Positions 9,583 through 18,827 of a stretch of DNA of 64,000 nt are shown piece by piece. The stretch comes from Collinsella stercoris DSM 13279. Lineage in GTDB: Bacteria; Actinomycetota; Coriobacteriia; Coriobacteriales; Coriobacteriaceae. Each line of letters opens with the position of its first letter. Within the stretch, counting starts at the first letter, position 1. The notes under the pieces were generated by a model. That model had not been told where the DNA came from. It was given only the letters and a program-made list of their open reading frames with translations, and ran no database searches. The translations under genes and the position numbers were made by a program. Where the stretch lies: assembly GCF_020735465.1 (NCBI RefSeq), contig NZ_CP085935.1, positions 1,240,001-1,304,000 of the forward strand, in the 5' to 3' direction.

Positions 9583-10912
9583 CGCACCCTCACCATCCCT
9601 CGATCCGCAGGCCGCCCCGCGCGTCCCCAAGCGCGTGGCCGCCGTGGTCCTCAACTCCCTCAAGGGCGGCGTCGTCCCGCGCATCGGCCTGCCCTACATC
9701 ACCGTGGGTCGCGAGATTGAGATTCAAGCCCTCCTTGCCGACCTGGGGCTCATCGCCGAGGGCGGCGCGAGCTTCCGCTTTCTCGTGGGTCGCTATGGCG
9801 CAGGCAAGAGCTTCTTGCTGCAAACCATCCGAACGCACGCCATGGGCGAGGGCTTTGTGGTCGCCGACGCCGACCTCTCCCCCGAGCGCCGCCTGCAGGG
9901 CGGGCAAGGCCAGGGACTCGCAACGTATCGCGAACTCATTCGCAACCTCTCGACGAAAACGCGTCCCGAGGGCGGCGCGCTCAATCTGATTCTCGACCGG
10001 TGGGTCGCCAACATCGAAGCGGAAGGCGATTCCGGCGGAACCCCATTGCGCGCTCAGCTTTCCGCACTTGAGGAGATGGTCCACGGCTTCGAGTTCGTCC
10101 GCGTGCTCAACGCCTACCGCACCGCATCGCGCGAGGGCGACGAAGAGGCGAAGTCGAGCACCGTCAAATGGCTGCGCGGCGAGTATCGCACCAAAACCGA
10201 GGCACGCGCCGAGCTGGGCATCACCACCATCATCACCGATGACACGTGGTACGACTACGTCAAGCTCCTCGCGCGCTTCCTCACTGGTGCGGGGTACAAG
10301 GGCCTGCTCGTGCTCATCGACGAGCTCGTGAACCTCTACAAGATTCCCAACGCCATCACGCGCCAGTACAACTACGAAAAGATCCTGCAGATGTACAACG
10401 ACACGCTGCAGGGCAAGGCGCATCACCTGGGCATCATCATGGGAGGCACGCCCACCAGCATCGAGGACCGCAGGCGCGGCGTGTTCTCCTACGAGGCGCT
10501 GCGCAGCCGCCTTACCCAGGGGCGCTTCGCACACGAGGGGATGCGCGACATGCTCGCACCCATCATCAGGCTCCAGCCGCTCACGTATGAGGAGCTGCTC
10601 GTCCTCATCGAGAAACTCGCGCAGATCCACGCGGGCTACTTTGGCTACGCGTGCGCCCTGAACGAGAACGACCTTGTCGAGTTCCTCAAAATCGAGTTCG
10701 GCCGTGTGGGCGCCGACACGCACCTCACCCCACGCGAGGTCATCCGCGACTTCATCGAACTGCTGGATATTATGTGCCAGAATCCCGGCACAACGCTGGC
10801 GAGCCTGCTGCAGGGCGAGGTCATGGCGAACGGGCTTCCGAGCGCAATACCCCCGAATGCCGCTCCGGGCGGACGGGAAGACAACGCGCCATTCGCGGAG
10901 TTCACGATTTAG
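9575..10912 (+). CDS. BrxD-like P-loop ATPase (DUF2791)
   Basis: A 445-residue ATP-binding protein. Walker A is GRYGAGKS at residues 72-79 and Walker B is LLVLIDEL at 244-251, with a sensor-like region GIIMGGTPTSIEDRRRG after it. The order and spacing match the BrxD/DUF2791 ATPases that accompany BrxHI helicases in type 2 BREX. No PglX methyltransferase or PglZ phosphatase is present here, so this is not a BREX locus. The ATG at 9575 overlaps the previous stop, with GGAAGGA about ten bases upstream. The protein probably acts with the helicase in a DNA-targeting complex; this is inferred from neighbours. Confidence 0.82.
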   Translation: MRNAPSPSLDPQAAPRVPKRVAAVVLNSLKGGVVPRIGLPYITVGREIEIQALLADLGLIAEGGASFRFLVGRYGAGKSFLLQTIRTHAMGEGFVVADADLSPERRLQGGQGQGLATYRELIRNLSTKTRPEGGALNLILDRWVANIEAEGDSGGTPLRAQLSALEEMVHGFEFVRVLNAYRTASREGDEEAKSSTVKWLRGEYRTKTEARAELGITTIITDDTWYDYVKLLARFLTGAGYKGLLVLIDELVNLYKIPNAITRQYNYEKILQMYNDTLQGKAHHLGIIMGGTPTSIEDRRRGVFSYEALRSRLTQGRFAHEGMRDMLAPIIRLQPLTYEELLVLIEKLAQIHAGYFGYACALNENDLVEFLKIEFGRVGADTHLTPREVIRDFIELLDIMCQNPGTTLASLLQGEVMANGLPSAIPPNAAPGGREDNAPFAEFTI

Positions 10913-10980
10913 CGAGCGGCTATCGAGCGAGGATCGCGGCGCCTCAAAAAAAGACCGCCGCTTTGAGCCATTCTTTAATA

Positions 10981-11009
10981 CGAACATCTGTTCTGTTTTG
11001 TGATATACT
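10981..11009 (+). promoter_or_regulatory. SOS-type box and -10 of the helicase gene
   Basis: CGAACATCTGTTCT (10981-10994) fits CGAAC-N4-GTTCT and is followed at 11004-11009 by TATACT, a good -10. The helicase therefore has its own damage-type promoter within the cassette, 37 bases before its start codon. Confidence 0.65.
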
Positions 11010-11045
11010 GTCGGCATGGATCCCAAGACCTGGAAGGAGGTGCAT

Positions 11046-13529
11046 ATGAACGTTTTCGATCGATATGCCCCCTTTGTGCAGGACTTCATCTACGAGCACG
11101 AATGGGAGTCGCTGCGCTCCATCCAGGTCGCCGCCGCCGACGCCATCTTCAATACGGACGAGAACGTCCTGCTCACCGCCTCGACTGCATCGGGCAAGAC
11201 GGAGGCGGCGTTCTTTCCCATCCTCACCGAGTTTTGGGAGAACCCGCCCGCGTCGGTGGGGGCCCTCTACATCGGCCCCCTCAAGGCCCTCATCAACGAT
11301 CAGTTCTACCGCTTGAACGACCTGTGCGACGAGGCCGATATCCCCGTCTGGCATTGGCACGGCGATGTCTCCGCGTCGCATAAGGCCAAACTACTCAAAA
11401 AGCCGAGCGGCATCCTGCAGATCACGCCCGAATCGCTCGAAGCGCTGCTTTTGCACAAGCACCTGGCGGTGCCGCGCATGTTCTGCGACCTTCGCTACAT
11501 TGTGATAGACGAGGTCCACTCGCTCCTCCGCGGCGACCGAGGAGGGCAAGCCCTGTGCCTTATCGAGCGACTCTCCCGCATGGCGGGTGTCAACCCGCGC
11601 CGTATTGGACTCTCCGCGACCATCGGCGACCCCGAGCGCACCGGAGCGTTCCTCTCCGCAGGCACGGGACGCAGCTGCATCATCCCGCGCTTTGAGGAGC
11701 CGCGACGCACATGGTGCCTGTCGATAGAGCACTTCTACATCGGCGGTCCTCAGGCACAAGAGCGGGCGCGTTCGAATAACGGAGTTGCCGAAGCGGACAT
11801 CGTGAGCTGTTCGCCCGTTCAAAACGATTCGACGAGTCTAGAGGATCTGCTATCCCGGGCGTACGCGAAAGACGGCGAGGCCGAGCTCGGGCCGCCACAT
11901 CAGGGAACGACCGCCGTGCATGAACCCCAAACCGAGGTGTACGTTGATACCCCGGCGTCGACCGAGCTCCTCGCCCCAACCGACACCGCACCGCAAGACG
12001 CCGACCCGGGGCTTGGATACATCTTCGAACACACCCGCGGACGCAAGTGCCTCGTTTTCGTCAATTCGCGCGAGGAGGCAGAGGCCGTGTGTGCCAGCTT
12101 GCGCTCCTACTGCGAAGCCAACCACGAACCCGACCGTTTCCTCATCCATCATGGCAACTTGTCGGCGGCCTACCGCGAGACTGCCGAGGAGCTCATGCGC
12201 GACGAGGAGCAGGCCCAAACCACCGTCACCACTGCGACGCTGGAGCTCGGCATCGACATCGGCAGGCTTGAGCGGGCATTTCAAATCGACGCCCCCTTTA
12301 CCGTTTCGAGTTTCTTGCAGCGCATGGGCCGTACCGGACGGCGCGACCTCCCGCCCGAAATGCACTTCGTCATGCGTGAGGAGCAGCCCGAGCCGCGCGC
12401 CATGCTGCCCGAGACCGTTCCGTGGAAATTGCTGCAAGGTATTGCGCTCGTGCAACTGTATCGCGAGGAGCACTGGGTGGAGCCGCCCGCGCTCGACCGT
12501 CTTCCCTACAGCTTGCTCTACCACCAGGTGATGGGCATCCTCGCAAGTTGCGGTGAGCTCACGCCCGCGGAACTCGCCCAGCGCGTGCTCACCCTGTCGT
12601 ATTTCCACCGCGTGAGCGCCGATGACCTGCGTTGTCTGTTGCGCCATCTTATCGAGATCGACCACATCGAGGTCACGGAGTCAGGCGGCCTCATCGTGGG
12701 ACTCGCCGGCGAACGAGTCACGAACTCATTCAAGTTCTACGCCGTGTTCCAAGAAAACGAGGAGTTCACCGTCCGCTGCGAAAGCGCCGAGCTCGGCACG
12801 ATCGTGAACCCTCCCCCCGCGGGAGAGCGCATAGCGATCGCCGGCCACTGCTGGCTGGTCGAGGAAGTCGACTGGAGACGTCATCTGGTGTATTGCACCC
12901 AGATCAAGGGACGTGTGCCGGCGTACTTTGGCGACTGCGCAGGCGATATCAACACCCATATCTTGGAACGCATGAAGCGCGTGCTCGAGGAGCACGAGGC
13001 GTATCCCTATCTCATGGGCAACGCCCGCGCACGGCTCGCGCAGGCTCGGCATGTCGCGCAAAACGCCGGCATTGTCGGGTCGCCCGAAGCGGCAGCGAAC
13101 AGGAGAGCACGCACCTTCTCCAGCGGAGAGAGCCCGCTCATCAACCTGGGCGGCGACACATGGGCGCTCTTCCCCTGGCTCGGCAGCTACGCCTTCCTCG
13201 CACTGGAGCGCCTGCTCAAGATCAAATGCGCGGCGGAGCTGGGACTCAAGGGGCTCGATCCCTCCCGTCCCTACTTCATGCAATTCCGCATGAAAGCCGA
13301 CCCCCAGACCTTCTTTGAGGTGGTCGCAGCGGAGGCGGAAGACCAGTTCGACCCCATTGACCTTGTCTACCCGGGCGAAGTACCGTACTTCGACAAATAC
13401 GATGAATTCCTTCCGCAAGAGCTCGTGCGTAAGGGCTTTGCGGAAGGGGTTCTGGACATAGAAGGCATGCGCGAACGTGTGGTGGGCTGGCGCGATGAGC
13501 TGCACCGCACCGTCGGCACGATTGCGTAG
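11046..13529 (+). CDS. BrxHI/Lhr-like superfamily 2 helicase
   Basis: An 827-residue DEAD/DEAH-type helicase. Motif I is STASGKT (residues 46-52), motif II is IDEVH (154-158), motif III LSATIGD follows, and the C-terminal RecA domain shows ATLELGIDIG and QRMGRTGRR (motif VI). The arrangement resembles the Lhr-like and BrxHI helicases that load on single-stranded DNA and translocate 3' to 5'. Start at 11046 because AAGGAGG ends five bases before it; an ATG at 11016 lacks a site. The region between RecA1 and RecA2 (about residues 250-320) holds a low-complexity insertion. It ends the cassette and has its own promoter. Confidence 0.85.
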   Translation: MNVFDRYAPFVQDFIYEHEWESLRSIQVAAADAIFNTDENVLLTASTASGKTEAAFFPILTEFWENPPASVGALYIGPLKALINDQFYRLNDLCDEADIPVWHWHGDVSASHKAKLLKKPSGILQITPESLEALLLHKHLAVPRMFCDLRYIVIDEVHSLLRGDRGGQALCLIERLSRMAGVNPRRIGLSATIGDPERTGAFLSAGTGRSCIIPRFEEPRRTWCLSIEHFYIGGPQAQERARSNNGVAEADIVSCSPVQNDSTSLEDLLSRAYAKDGEAELGPPHQGTTAVHEPQTEVYVDTPASTELLAPTDTAPQDADPGLGYIFEHTRGRKCLVFVNSREEAEAVCASLRSYCEANHEPDRFLIHHGNLSAAYRETAEELMRDEEQAQTTVTTATLELGIDIGRLERAFQIDAPFTVSSFLQRMGRTGRRDLPPEMHFVMREEQPEPRAMLPETVPWKLLQGIALVQLYREEHWVEPPALDRLPYSLLYHQVMGILASCGELTPAELAQRVLTLSYFHRVSADDLRCLLRHLIEIDHIEVTESGGLIVGLAGERVTNSFKFYAVFQENEEFTVRCESAELGTIVNPPPAGERIAIAGHCWLVEEVDWRRHLVYCTQIKGRVPAYFGDCAGDINTHILERMKRVLEEHEAYPYLMGNARARLAQARHVAQNAGIVGSPEAAANRRARTFSSGESPLINLGGDTWALFPWLGSYAFLALERLLKIKCAAELGLKGLDPSRPYFMQFRMKADPQTFFEVVAAEAEDQFDPIDLVYPGEVPYFDKYDEFLPQELVRKGFAEGVLDIEGMRERVVGWRDELHRTVGTIA

Positions 13530-13565
13530 GATCCGCCATGCAGCCCTGGGAGACCTTAGGTGACT

Positions 13566-13625
13566 CCGGTCATACGGGGCCGGTCAATCGTAACGCCGGT
13601 CATACGGGGTCAGCCAATCAAGAGA
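13566..13625. repeat. Two tandem 30-bp repeats after the helicase gene
   Basis: CCGGTCATACGGGG starts at 13566 and again at 13596, with partly similar bases after each. The pair lies just past the helicase stop and holds no ORF. Confidence 0.6.
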
Positions 13626-13749
13626 TCTCGACACGCCGGCGCATGTCCATGGGGAGGGGCAATGGCCGCCACGCATTCCGATCAATCAGGACAGGCGGCA
13701 GCCCCTGCACATGGGCACCAAAGTCGAGCTGCAGGCGTACCTAAAAGGG

Positions 13750-14616
13750 TCAATCGGTGAGCACGGCGCCGTAGAACTCGCGCGGCAAGGGCAGCTCTCC
13801 CTCAAACCCATAATCACCGTCGGTCGCGATGAGCAGGTAGTTGTCCTCCCCGCCGAACTCCGCGTCCTCGCACGGCACGACATGAACGTGCGCGAACACC
13901 GTCGCCGCAGTTGCCGCCGCATCGCGCAAGAAGTCGATGTTCTCACCGCCGCCAGCCGACACCACGTTGGCGAAGTACAGCCCACCGGGTCTCAAGCAGA
14001 CCTTCGCTTGGCACAGCGCCTCGACCGTCGCCAGACTGCGCACGGGCTCGGAGCCCGAAAAGCAGTCGTTGACGATAGCGCCGTAGCGAAGTCCCTCTGC
14101 CACGGCGCGCGTGAGGTAGCCGCGGGCATTCGCCGTGATGCTCCGCAGGCGCTCGCCTGCCAGCCGCTCGAGCTCGTCGAGGAAAAACCAGCGCCGTGCC
14201 AGGCGCGTCACCGCCGGGTCGATCTCCACCACATCCATGACGAGCCCTGCATGCTGGGTGAGCGCGTGCTTGGGATACGCATACCCACCGCCGCCGAGCA
14301 TCAGCACGCGCTCGACCCCATGGCCTGAGGCGGCACGTAGAACAGGCTCGGCATCGAACATCGCATCGAACGCACGGTAGTAGGCAAACACCGGCTCGAA
14401 GCGCCGCTCGCCCACATACGTCGCGCTTTGGTAGACACCGCCCTGCTGCAGCACGCGAATCTTCTCCCCATGCTCCCCGCGAATGCCCTTGACCCGCGCG
14501 ATGCCTGCCCGGGTGTGCACGAGCTGCACGCACGAAGACCCCACGGCGACGGCGCCGATCGCCACGCCGGCGGCAACACCCGCGGCGGGCGGCAGATTCA
14601 ACGGCTTCTTGCTCAT
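13750..14616 (-). CDS. Spermidine-synthase-like methyltransferase-fold protein
   Basis: A 288-residue protein with the Rossmann fold of spermidine synthase: the glycine-rich motif LMLGGGGYAYPKH at about residue 105, the acidic VVEIDP block and a NDCFSG loop where an aminopropyltransferase has its active acid. The N-terminal 30 residues form one hydrophobic helix (VAAGVAIGAVAVGSSCVQLV), an unusual membrane anchor. No polyamine pathway gene is near, so polyamine synthesis is not established; non-polyamine SpeE-like proteins are common. The ATG at 14616 overlaps the Elp3 stop by four bases, implying translational coupling with tRNA modification. Confidence 0.75.
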   Translation of the reverse strand: MSKKPLNLPPAAGVAAGVAIGAVAVGSSCVQLVHTRAGIARVKGIRGEHGEKIRVLQQGGVYQSATYVGERRFEPVFAYYRAFDAMFDAEPVLRAASGHGVERVLMLGGGGYAYPKHALTQHAGLVMDVVEIDPAVTRLARRWFFLDELERLAGERLRSITANARGYLTRAVAEGLRYGAIVNDCFSGSEPVRSLATVEALCQAKVCLRPGGLYFANVVSAGGGENIDFLRDAAATAATVFAHVHVVPCEDAEFGGEDNYLLIATDGDYGFEGELPLPREFYGAVLTD

Positions 14617-16526
14617 AGCAGCTCTTTTCTCTGATACAGGCCGTGGTCGCAGAACCCCAGATGGCGGTAGTACTCACGCGTGCCAACTGCGCTGATGACG
14701 TTCACATGCCTGTAGCCCGCCGCGCGTGCAATTGCGCACGCGCGCTCGACCAAGCGACGTCCGAGCCCCAGGTGCTGGGCGGACGTTCCGTCAGCCCCCA
14801 GCTGCGTGGCCATACCGTACACGTGAACTTCGCGAATCATCGCCTCGCCCTCGCGTATGGGCAGGCTGCCTACGCGCATCTCGAGCTTCTCGCACGCCTC
14901 ACCAGGCTCGCACTCGGCGCGCATTTCTTCCGCACCGCTTTCCACACGCCCCCGGCCCATCGTATCGCCGAGCGCCCGCACGTACGCGGCGTTCGGCAAC
15001 GAAAGGCGCAGGAACCCGGCGATGCGATTGTCCGGTGTCACCCATTGCAGGAACCGCTCGCTCGTATTGCTCGTCTCGTATGCAACGACGTCGAGTTCAA
15101 GTTCGCCCATATTGATGCGGGCCGTGCCGACCTCGCGAAAACGGATCTCCTGGATGCCCTTCGTCTCCCCCTGCTCGCGCAGACGCATCTCGACCAGCTG
15201 GCGCAAGTTCGGCTTCTTGTTACCCGCCACGATGTCATGAGACGAGAAATCCCGGATCATGCGCGAGATGCGCGTCCACGCGGGCGTGGCCGCGACGTCG
15301 CTCACCAGGACATCCAGCAGCTCATCCTCCGAGTAAGGGCGCCATGTGCCCCGCTCGTAGCACGCGCACAGCTGGGCTCCCTCGATGAGCGCGCACGGGT
15401 AGAGCTTGATCTCGTCGGGCTGGAACGGGCGCTCCCGAACCAGCCGCTCGTAATCGCGCTTGTCGCGCTCGGGCGTGGAGCCAAAGAGGTTCGCCATGGC
15501 ATGGGCGTGAATCTTGAACCCGAACACCCTCAGCAGCTCAAATGCCTCCTGGATACGCGCGACGCCCATGCCCCGCCCATTTGCGTTGAGTACCTCCTGG
15601 TCGAGCGACTGAACGCCCATCTGCACCTTCGTGCAGCCCAGGCGGCGAATGGTCGTGAGCGCGGCAGGCGTCACGGCGTCGGGGCGCGTTTCGATGACCA
15701 ACCCCACCACACGGTGACGGGCGCGCTCGTTCTCCCGCTGCTCCGCCTCGAGCTCCTCCCAGCTCGCCCGCTGCCAACGCGCGGCCCCATCCCAAACGGA
15801 GTCCTTGCCGTACAGGCTGCGAAATGCCTGGTTGTACGTTCGCTCGCCCGCATGCAGGGCATCTTGCTCGCCCGCGGCGAATGCGGCGAACTCGTCGCCG
15901 CTTTGGGGAAAGCCACCGCTCCGATACACCGCGCGCCGCTCCTCGGCGGCGGCCTCGGCGCCCGCCCCGTCGTTCAGGGCGCGGAACAGCTCGGCCATGA
16001 ACCAGACCTGGTACTCCTGCGGGTAGTCGCTCCACGTTCCGCCCAGGACGATCAGCTCGATCTTGTCCGTCGCGTGCCCCATCTGCGCGAGCACGTTCAA
16101 ACGCGAGGAAACCTGCAGGTACGGGTCGAACCAGTTTTGCTCGGCGCGCTCGCAGGCGGGTTCGTTATGCAGATAGCTCTTGGGCATGCGGATGTCGTTC
16201 GGGCAGAACAGGCAGCTGCCACCGCACGGCCAGGGCTTGGTGATGACCGTGATGGTCGCCACGCCCGAGGCGCTGCGGCGCGGCTTCATGCGCAGGACCT
16301 TGAGCAGGCGCTCCTCGAGCTCGGGCGTCACGCGCCAGCTCTCCCAGCGCCCAGGGTCTTCCCGCTTCACGCTTTGGTAGAACGGCAAAAGGCGGCGCTT
16401 GGCAAACGCCCGCTTGTCCGCCTGCTCGCGGCGGGCGGCGGCGTGGCTCAACTTGAGCAGCGTGCGATCGTCGACCTCGCGCCCCGCGCGGAGCTCGGCA
16501 AGTATGTCCAAAATAATCTCTTCCAT
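14613..16526 (-). CDS. Elp3-like radical SAM/acetyltransferase for tRNA wobble uridine
   Basis: A 637-residue bifunctional enzyme that starts 5-carboxymethyl-uridine formation at wobble position 34. The radical SAM cluster motif is Cys101, Cys105 and Cys108 (CGGSCLFC), with the later LVIETRPDAV and GVQSLDQEVL blocks. The C-terminal third is the GNAT acetyl-CoA domain (GLGRRLVERACAIARAAGY). The start MEEIILDILAEL at 16526 is chosen because it begins family homology; the longer ORF extends into the promoter of the divergent gene. In bacteria Elp3 acts without the other Elongator subunits. It forms a coupled pair with the downstream spermidine-synthase-like gene and is divergent from a Trm9-like methyltransferase. 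Confidence 0.9.
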   Translation of the reverse strand: MEEIILDILAELRAGREVDDRTLLKLSHAAARREQADKRAFAKRRLLPFYQSVKREDPGRWESWRVTPELEERLLKVLRMKPRRSASGVATITVITKPWPCGGSCLFCPNDIRMPKSYLHNEPACERAEQNWFDPYLQVSSRLNVLAQMGHATDKIELIVLGGTWSDYPQEYQVWFMAELFRALNDGAGAEAAAEERRAVYRSGGFPQSGDEFAAFAAGEQDALHAGERTYNQAFRSLYGKDSVWDGAARWQRASWEELEAEQRENERARHRVVGLVIETRPDAVTPAALTTIRRLGCTKVQMGVQSLDQEVLNANGRGMGVARIQEAFELLRVFGFKIHAHAMANLFGSTPERDKRDYERLVRERPFQPDEIKLYPCALIEGAQLCACYERGTWRPYSEDELLDVLVSDVAATPAWTRISRMIRDFSSHDIVAGNKKPNLRQLVEMRLREQGETKGIQEIRFREVGTARINMGELELDVVAYETSNTSERFLQWVTPDNRIAGFLRLSLPNAAYVRALGDTMGRGRVESGAEEMRAECEPGEACEKLEMRVGSLPIREGEAMIREVHVYGMATQLGADGTSAQHLGLGRRLVERACAIARAAGYRHVNVISAVGTREYYRHLGFCDHGLYQRKELL

Positions 16527-16602
16527 GGTCGAGAATTGTACGCCATCGAACGCCCCGCCCGGCCTCCAAGGGCCGGCGGCTACAATACCGCCGAGGAGGA
16601 AC

Positions 16603-17607
16603 ATGGACACCAGCACGATTCAGGCGCTCATCGCGCTCAACAACCAGTTCTACGCACAGCACGCCGCGTCGTTCGCCGCAACAAGGTCCGCGCCGTGGCA
16701 CGGCTGGAGCGCGCTCGCCGACCTGCTGCGAGAGCGCTCGCAACGCTGCGACACGCCTGGGGAAACCAGCGCATCGAATCATGCATCGGGCAAATGCGGC
16801 ATATCGGGACCCACAGCCCCCTCGCCCAAGAAACCGCCGTCCAGCTTACACGCACTCGACAACAGGCGGGCCTCGGTGACCACCCCGATCGCCGCGCCCG
16901 GCAGCCGGCCGGCACTCGACGGCACCAACGACCGCATCCCCGAGCACCGCGCCCGCACCGTGCTCGACCCTGCCTGCACCGTGCTCGACCTTGCCTGCGG
17001 CAACCTCAGGTTCGAGGAGTTCCTCGCCTGCGAGTTCCCGCATGCGCGCTTCTCGTTCAACGCCGTCGACACCTGCCCGGCGCTCGCCTCACCGCAGGCG
17101 CTCGCCCAGGCTAATATCCGCTATCGAGAGGTGGACATCCTGCAACACGCCCTCGCGGGGCACCGCTTTATCGACGACGTGCCGACATGCGACCTCACCG
17201 CGTGCTTTGGCTTTATGCACCACGTGCCCAGCCGCGAGCTCAGAAGCGCCGTGCTCGAGACGCTCTGCGCACACACGGCCCCGAACGGCCTCATAGCCGT
17301 CTCCTTCTGGCAATTCATGTATGACGAGAGGCTCGCGCGCAAGGCGATGCAGGCCGGCGCCCTCGCGGCAGACGCCTCCTCGCCGTTCGCGGCACTCGGC
17401 ATCGACACGTCTCAGCTCGAGGAACATGACCACTTCCTGGGCTGGCAAACCGACCCCTCGCCGCTGCGCTACTGCCACCACTTCCCCGAATCCGAGGTCG
17501 ACGAGCTTGTAGCATCTGTGGGAACGGTCACGCGCGAGGTTGCGCGCTACTCGGCGGACGGATCGTCTGGTACCCTCAATCGGTACCTTGTCCTCGAAAA
17601 ACTCTGA
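16603..17607 (+). CDS. Trm9/ALKBH8-like SAM methyltransferase
   Basis: A 334-residue class I SAM methyltransferase. Beside the SAM motif VLDLACGNLRFEEF (about residue 125), it shows landmarks of eukaryotic Trm9, the enzyme that esterifies cm5U34: an N-terminal FYAQHAASFAATRSAPW like the FSQTRYKPW of yeast Trm9, CFGFMHHVPSRELR in place of VVHHWSTRERR, and DHFLGW plus RYCHHFPESEV near the end in place of DVFVPW and RYYHLYREGEL. An extra low-complexity insertion occupies about residues 45-110. GAGGAGGA lies just before the ATG. It is divergent from elp3 across 76 bases and leads into trmB. The tRNA role is inferred from these motifs and the neighbours. Confidence 0.72.
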   Translation: MDTSTIQALIALNNQFYAQHAASFAATRSAPWHGWSALADLLRERSQRCDTPGETSASNHASGKCGISGPTAPSPKKPPSSLHALDNRRASVTTPIAAPGSRPALDGTNDRIPEHRARTVLDPACTVLDLACGNLRFEEFLACEFPHARFSFNAVDTCPALASPQALAQANIRYREVDILQHALAGHRFIDDVPTCDLTACFGFMHHVPSRELRSAVLETLCAHTAPNGLIAVSFWQFMYDERLARKAMQAGALAADASSPFAALGIDTSQLEEHDHFLGWQTDPSPLRYCHHFPESEVDELVASVGTVTREVARYSADGSSGTLNRYLVLEKL

Positions 17608-17622
17608 AAAGCGAGTCCGCCC

Positions 17623-18546
17623 ATGCACGCACGCATGCCCAAGAACTTCGTCCTCGACCAGCGCATCGAGCGCGCCGCCGACGCCATCGAGACCAATGCG
17701 GCGGCCTACCGCGGCCACTGGGCCGAGGCGTGCTGGCCCCTTGCGGGCAGCGGCGAGGACCCGGGCGCGCCCACACGATTTGCCCACGTTCATCTGGACC
17801 TCGGATGCGGCAAGGGCGCCTACATCGCCGCGATGGCCGAGCGCCACCCCGACACCCTGTTCATCGGCATGGACAGCGAGCCGGTGTGCGTCGTGCACGC
17901 GGCGCAGCTCGCACTCGACCGCGGGCTCAAAAACGCGCTGGTCATCCCCGGTGACGCCGCCAAGCTCGACCGCATCTTCGCGCCGGGCGAGCTCTCTGGC
18001 ATCTCCATCAACTTCCCCACGCCGCACCCCAAGCGCCGTCACGCCCACCTGCGCGTGACCACCGCCGAGCATCTTAACGGCTACCGCCCACTTGTCGCCG
18101 AGGGCGGCATGGTCGTGCTGAGAACCGACAGCCTTCCGCTGTACGAGTTCTCGCTTCCCCAGTTCGAGACCATCGGCTGGAATGTGGTCTGCGCGACGCA
18201 CGACGATCGCGCCGCCCATCCAGACCAGCCCATCACCGAGTATGAGCAACGACTCACTGAGCAGGGAGCGACCGTCCACGCCGTCTATGCGCACCCCGCC
18301 CCCGAGCCAGCCACGACCGACCAGCTTCAAGCCGCACGCGATCTACCTCAGAGCCTCATCGACTACCTACCCGAGGACCTCTTCGCCCAAGACTACATCC
18401 CATACGGAATGAGCTACGCCATCGACAACCTCCGCAACCGCCGCCGACACCTTGCGACGCATGAAATTGCATCCACGCGCAACATTACGTCCACGTACGA
18501 GACCGCATCCGGACGTGACGCTACATTCCCGTCCGAAAATGCATAA
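17623..18546 (+). CDS. trmB: tRNA (guanine-N7)-methyltransferase
   Basis: A SAM-dependent enzyme that methylates G46 in the variable loop of tRNA. It has LDLGCGKGAYIAAMAERHPD (SAM motif), the GMDSEP block and INFPTPHPKRRH, the TrmB NFPxPxPKxRH region. The 307-residue length is longer than the usual 210-240 because of a C-terminal tail from about residue 215 that is low in complexity. It starts 15 bases after the Trm9-like gene, in one transcript, so two tRNA methyltransferases are co-expressed. The ATG at 17623 has a poor ribosome site and the ATG at 17635 is equally possible. Confidence 0.85.
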   Translation: MHARMPKNFVLDQRIERAADAIETNAAAYRGHWAEACWPLAGSGEDPGAPTRFAHVHLDLGCGKGAYIAAMAERHPDTLFIGMDSEPVCVVHAAQLALDRGLKNALVIPGDAAKLDRIFAPGELSGISINFPTPHPKRRHAHLRVTTAEHLNGYRPLVAEGGMVVLRTDSLPLYEFSLPQFETIGWNVVCATHDDRAAHPDQPITEYEQRLTEQGATVHAVYAHPAPEPATTDQLQAARDLPQSLIDYLPEDLFAQDYIPYGMSYAIDNLRNRRRHLATHEIASTRNITSTYETASGRDATFPSENA

Positions 18547-18621
18547 CCCCAGCCTATTCCCATTGCATAACGCATAGATTTTTTCAGCTCCGCGCATGCG
18601 AGTCGTGCGTCCTCTCTCAGA

Positions 18622-18827
18622 TGGTCAAAATACCCCGATTGCGCGTCAAGTTGCAGCGACACCCGCGGCAAACCCCCAGGATCGACCTCCCCAAACGCCC
18701 GCGTTACCGGCCCGGCGCATTCACCAACTTGCAAACTCACGACAAAACCGCAGGATTCTTCCGATCGCGGCTTTATGCAGACCTCGCATCGCGGACTCTT
18801 CGCCGCACAATCAAGGTATTTTGACCA
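18622..18827. repeat. 206-bp element with inverted ends, copy 1
   Basis: The element begins TGGTCAAAATACCCCGATTG and ends with the imperfect reverse complement (21 of 24 end bases match). It has no ORF of its own. A second element of exactly the same length, with the same ends and shared internal words such as CAAAACC-N-CAGGATT, lies at 49159-49364 elsewhere in the window. Confidence 0.8.

Noticed and set aside
7699..13529. A BREX type 2 locus
   Set aside because: Only the BrxD- and BrxHI-like members are present; PglX, PglZ, BrxC and BrxL are absent from the window.
14643..17114. Plus-strand ORF of 823 codons
   Set aside because: It is antisense to elp3, whose radical SAM and GNAT motifs are clear.
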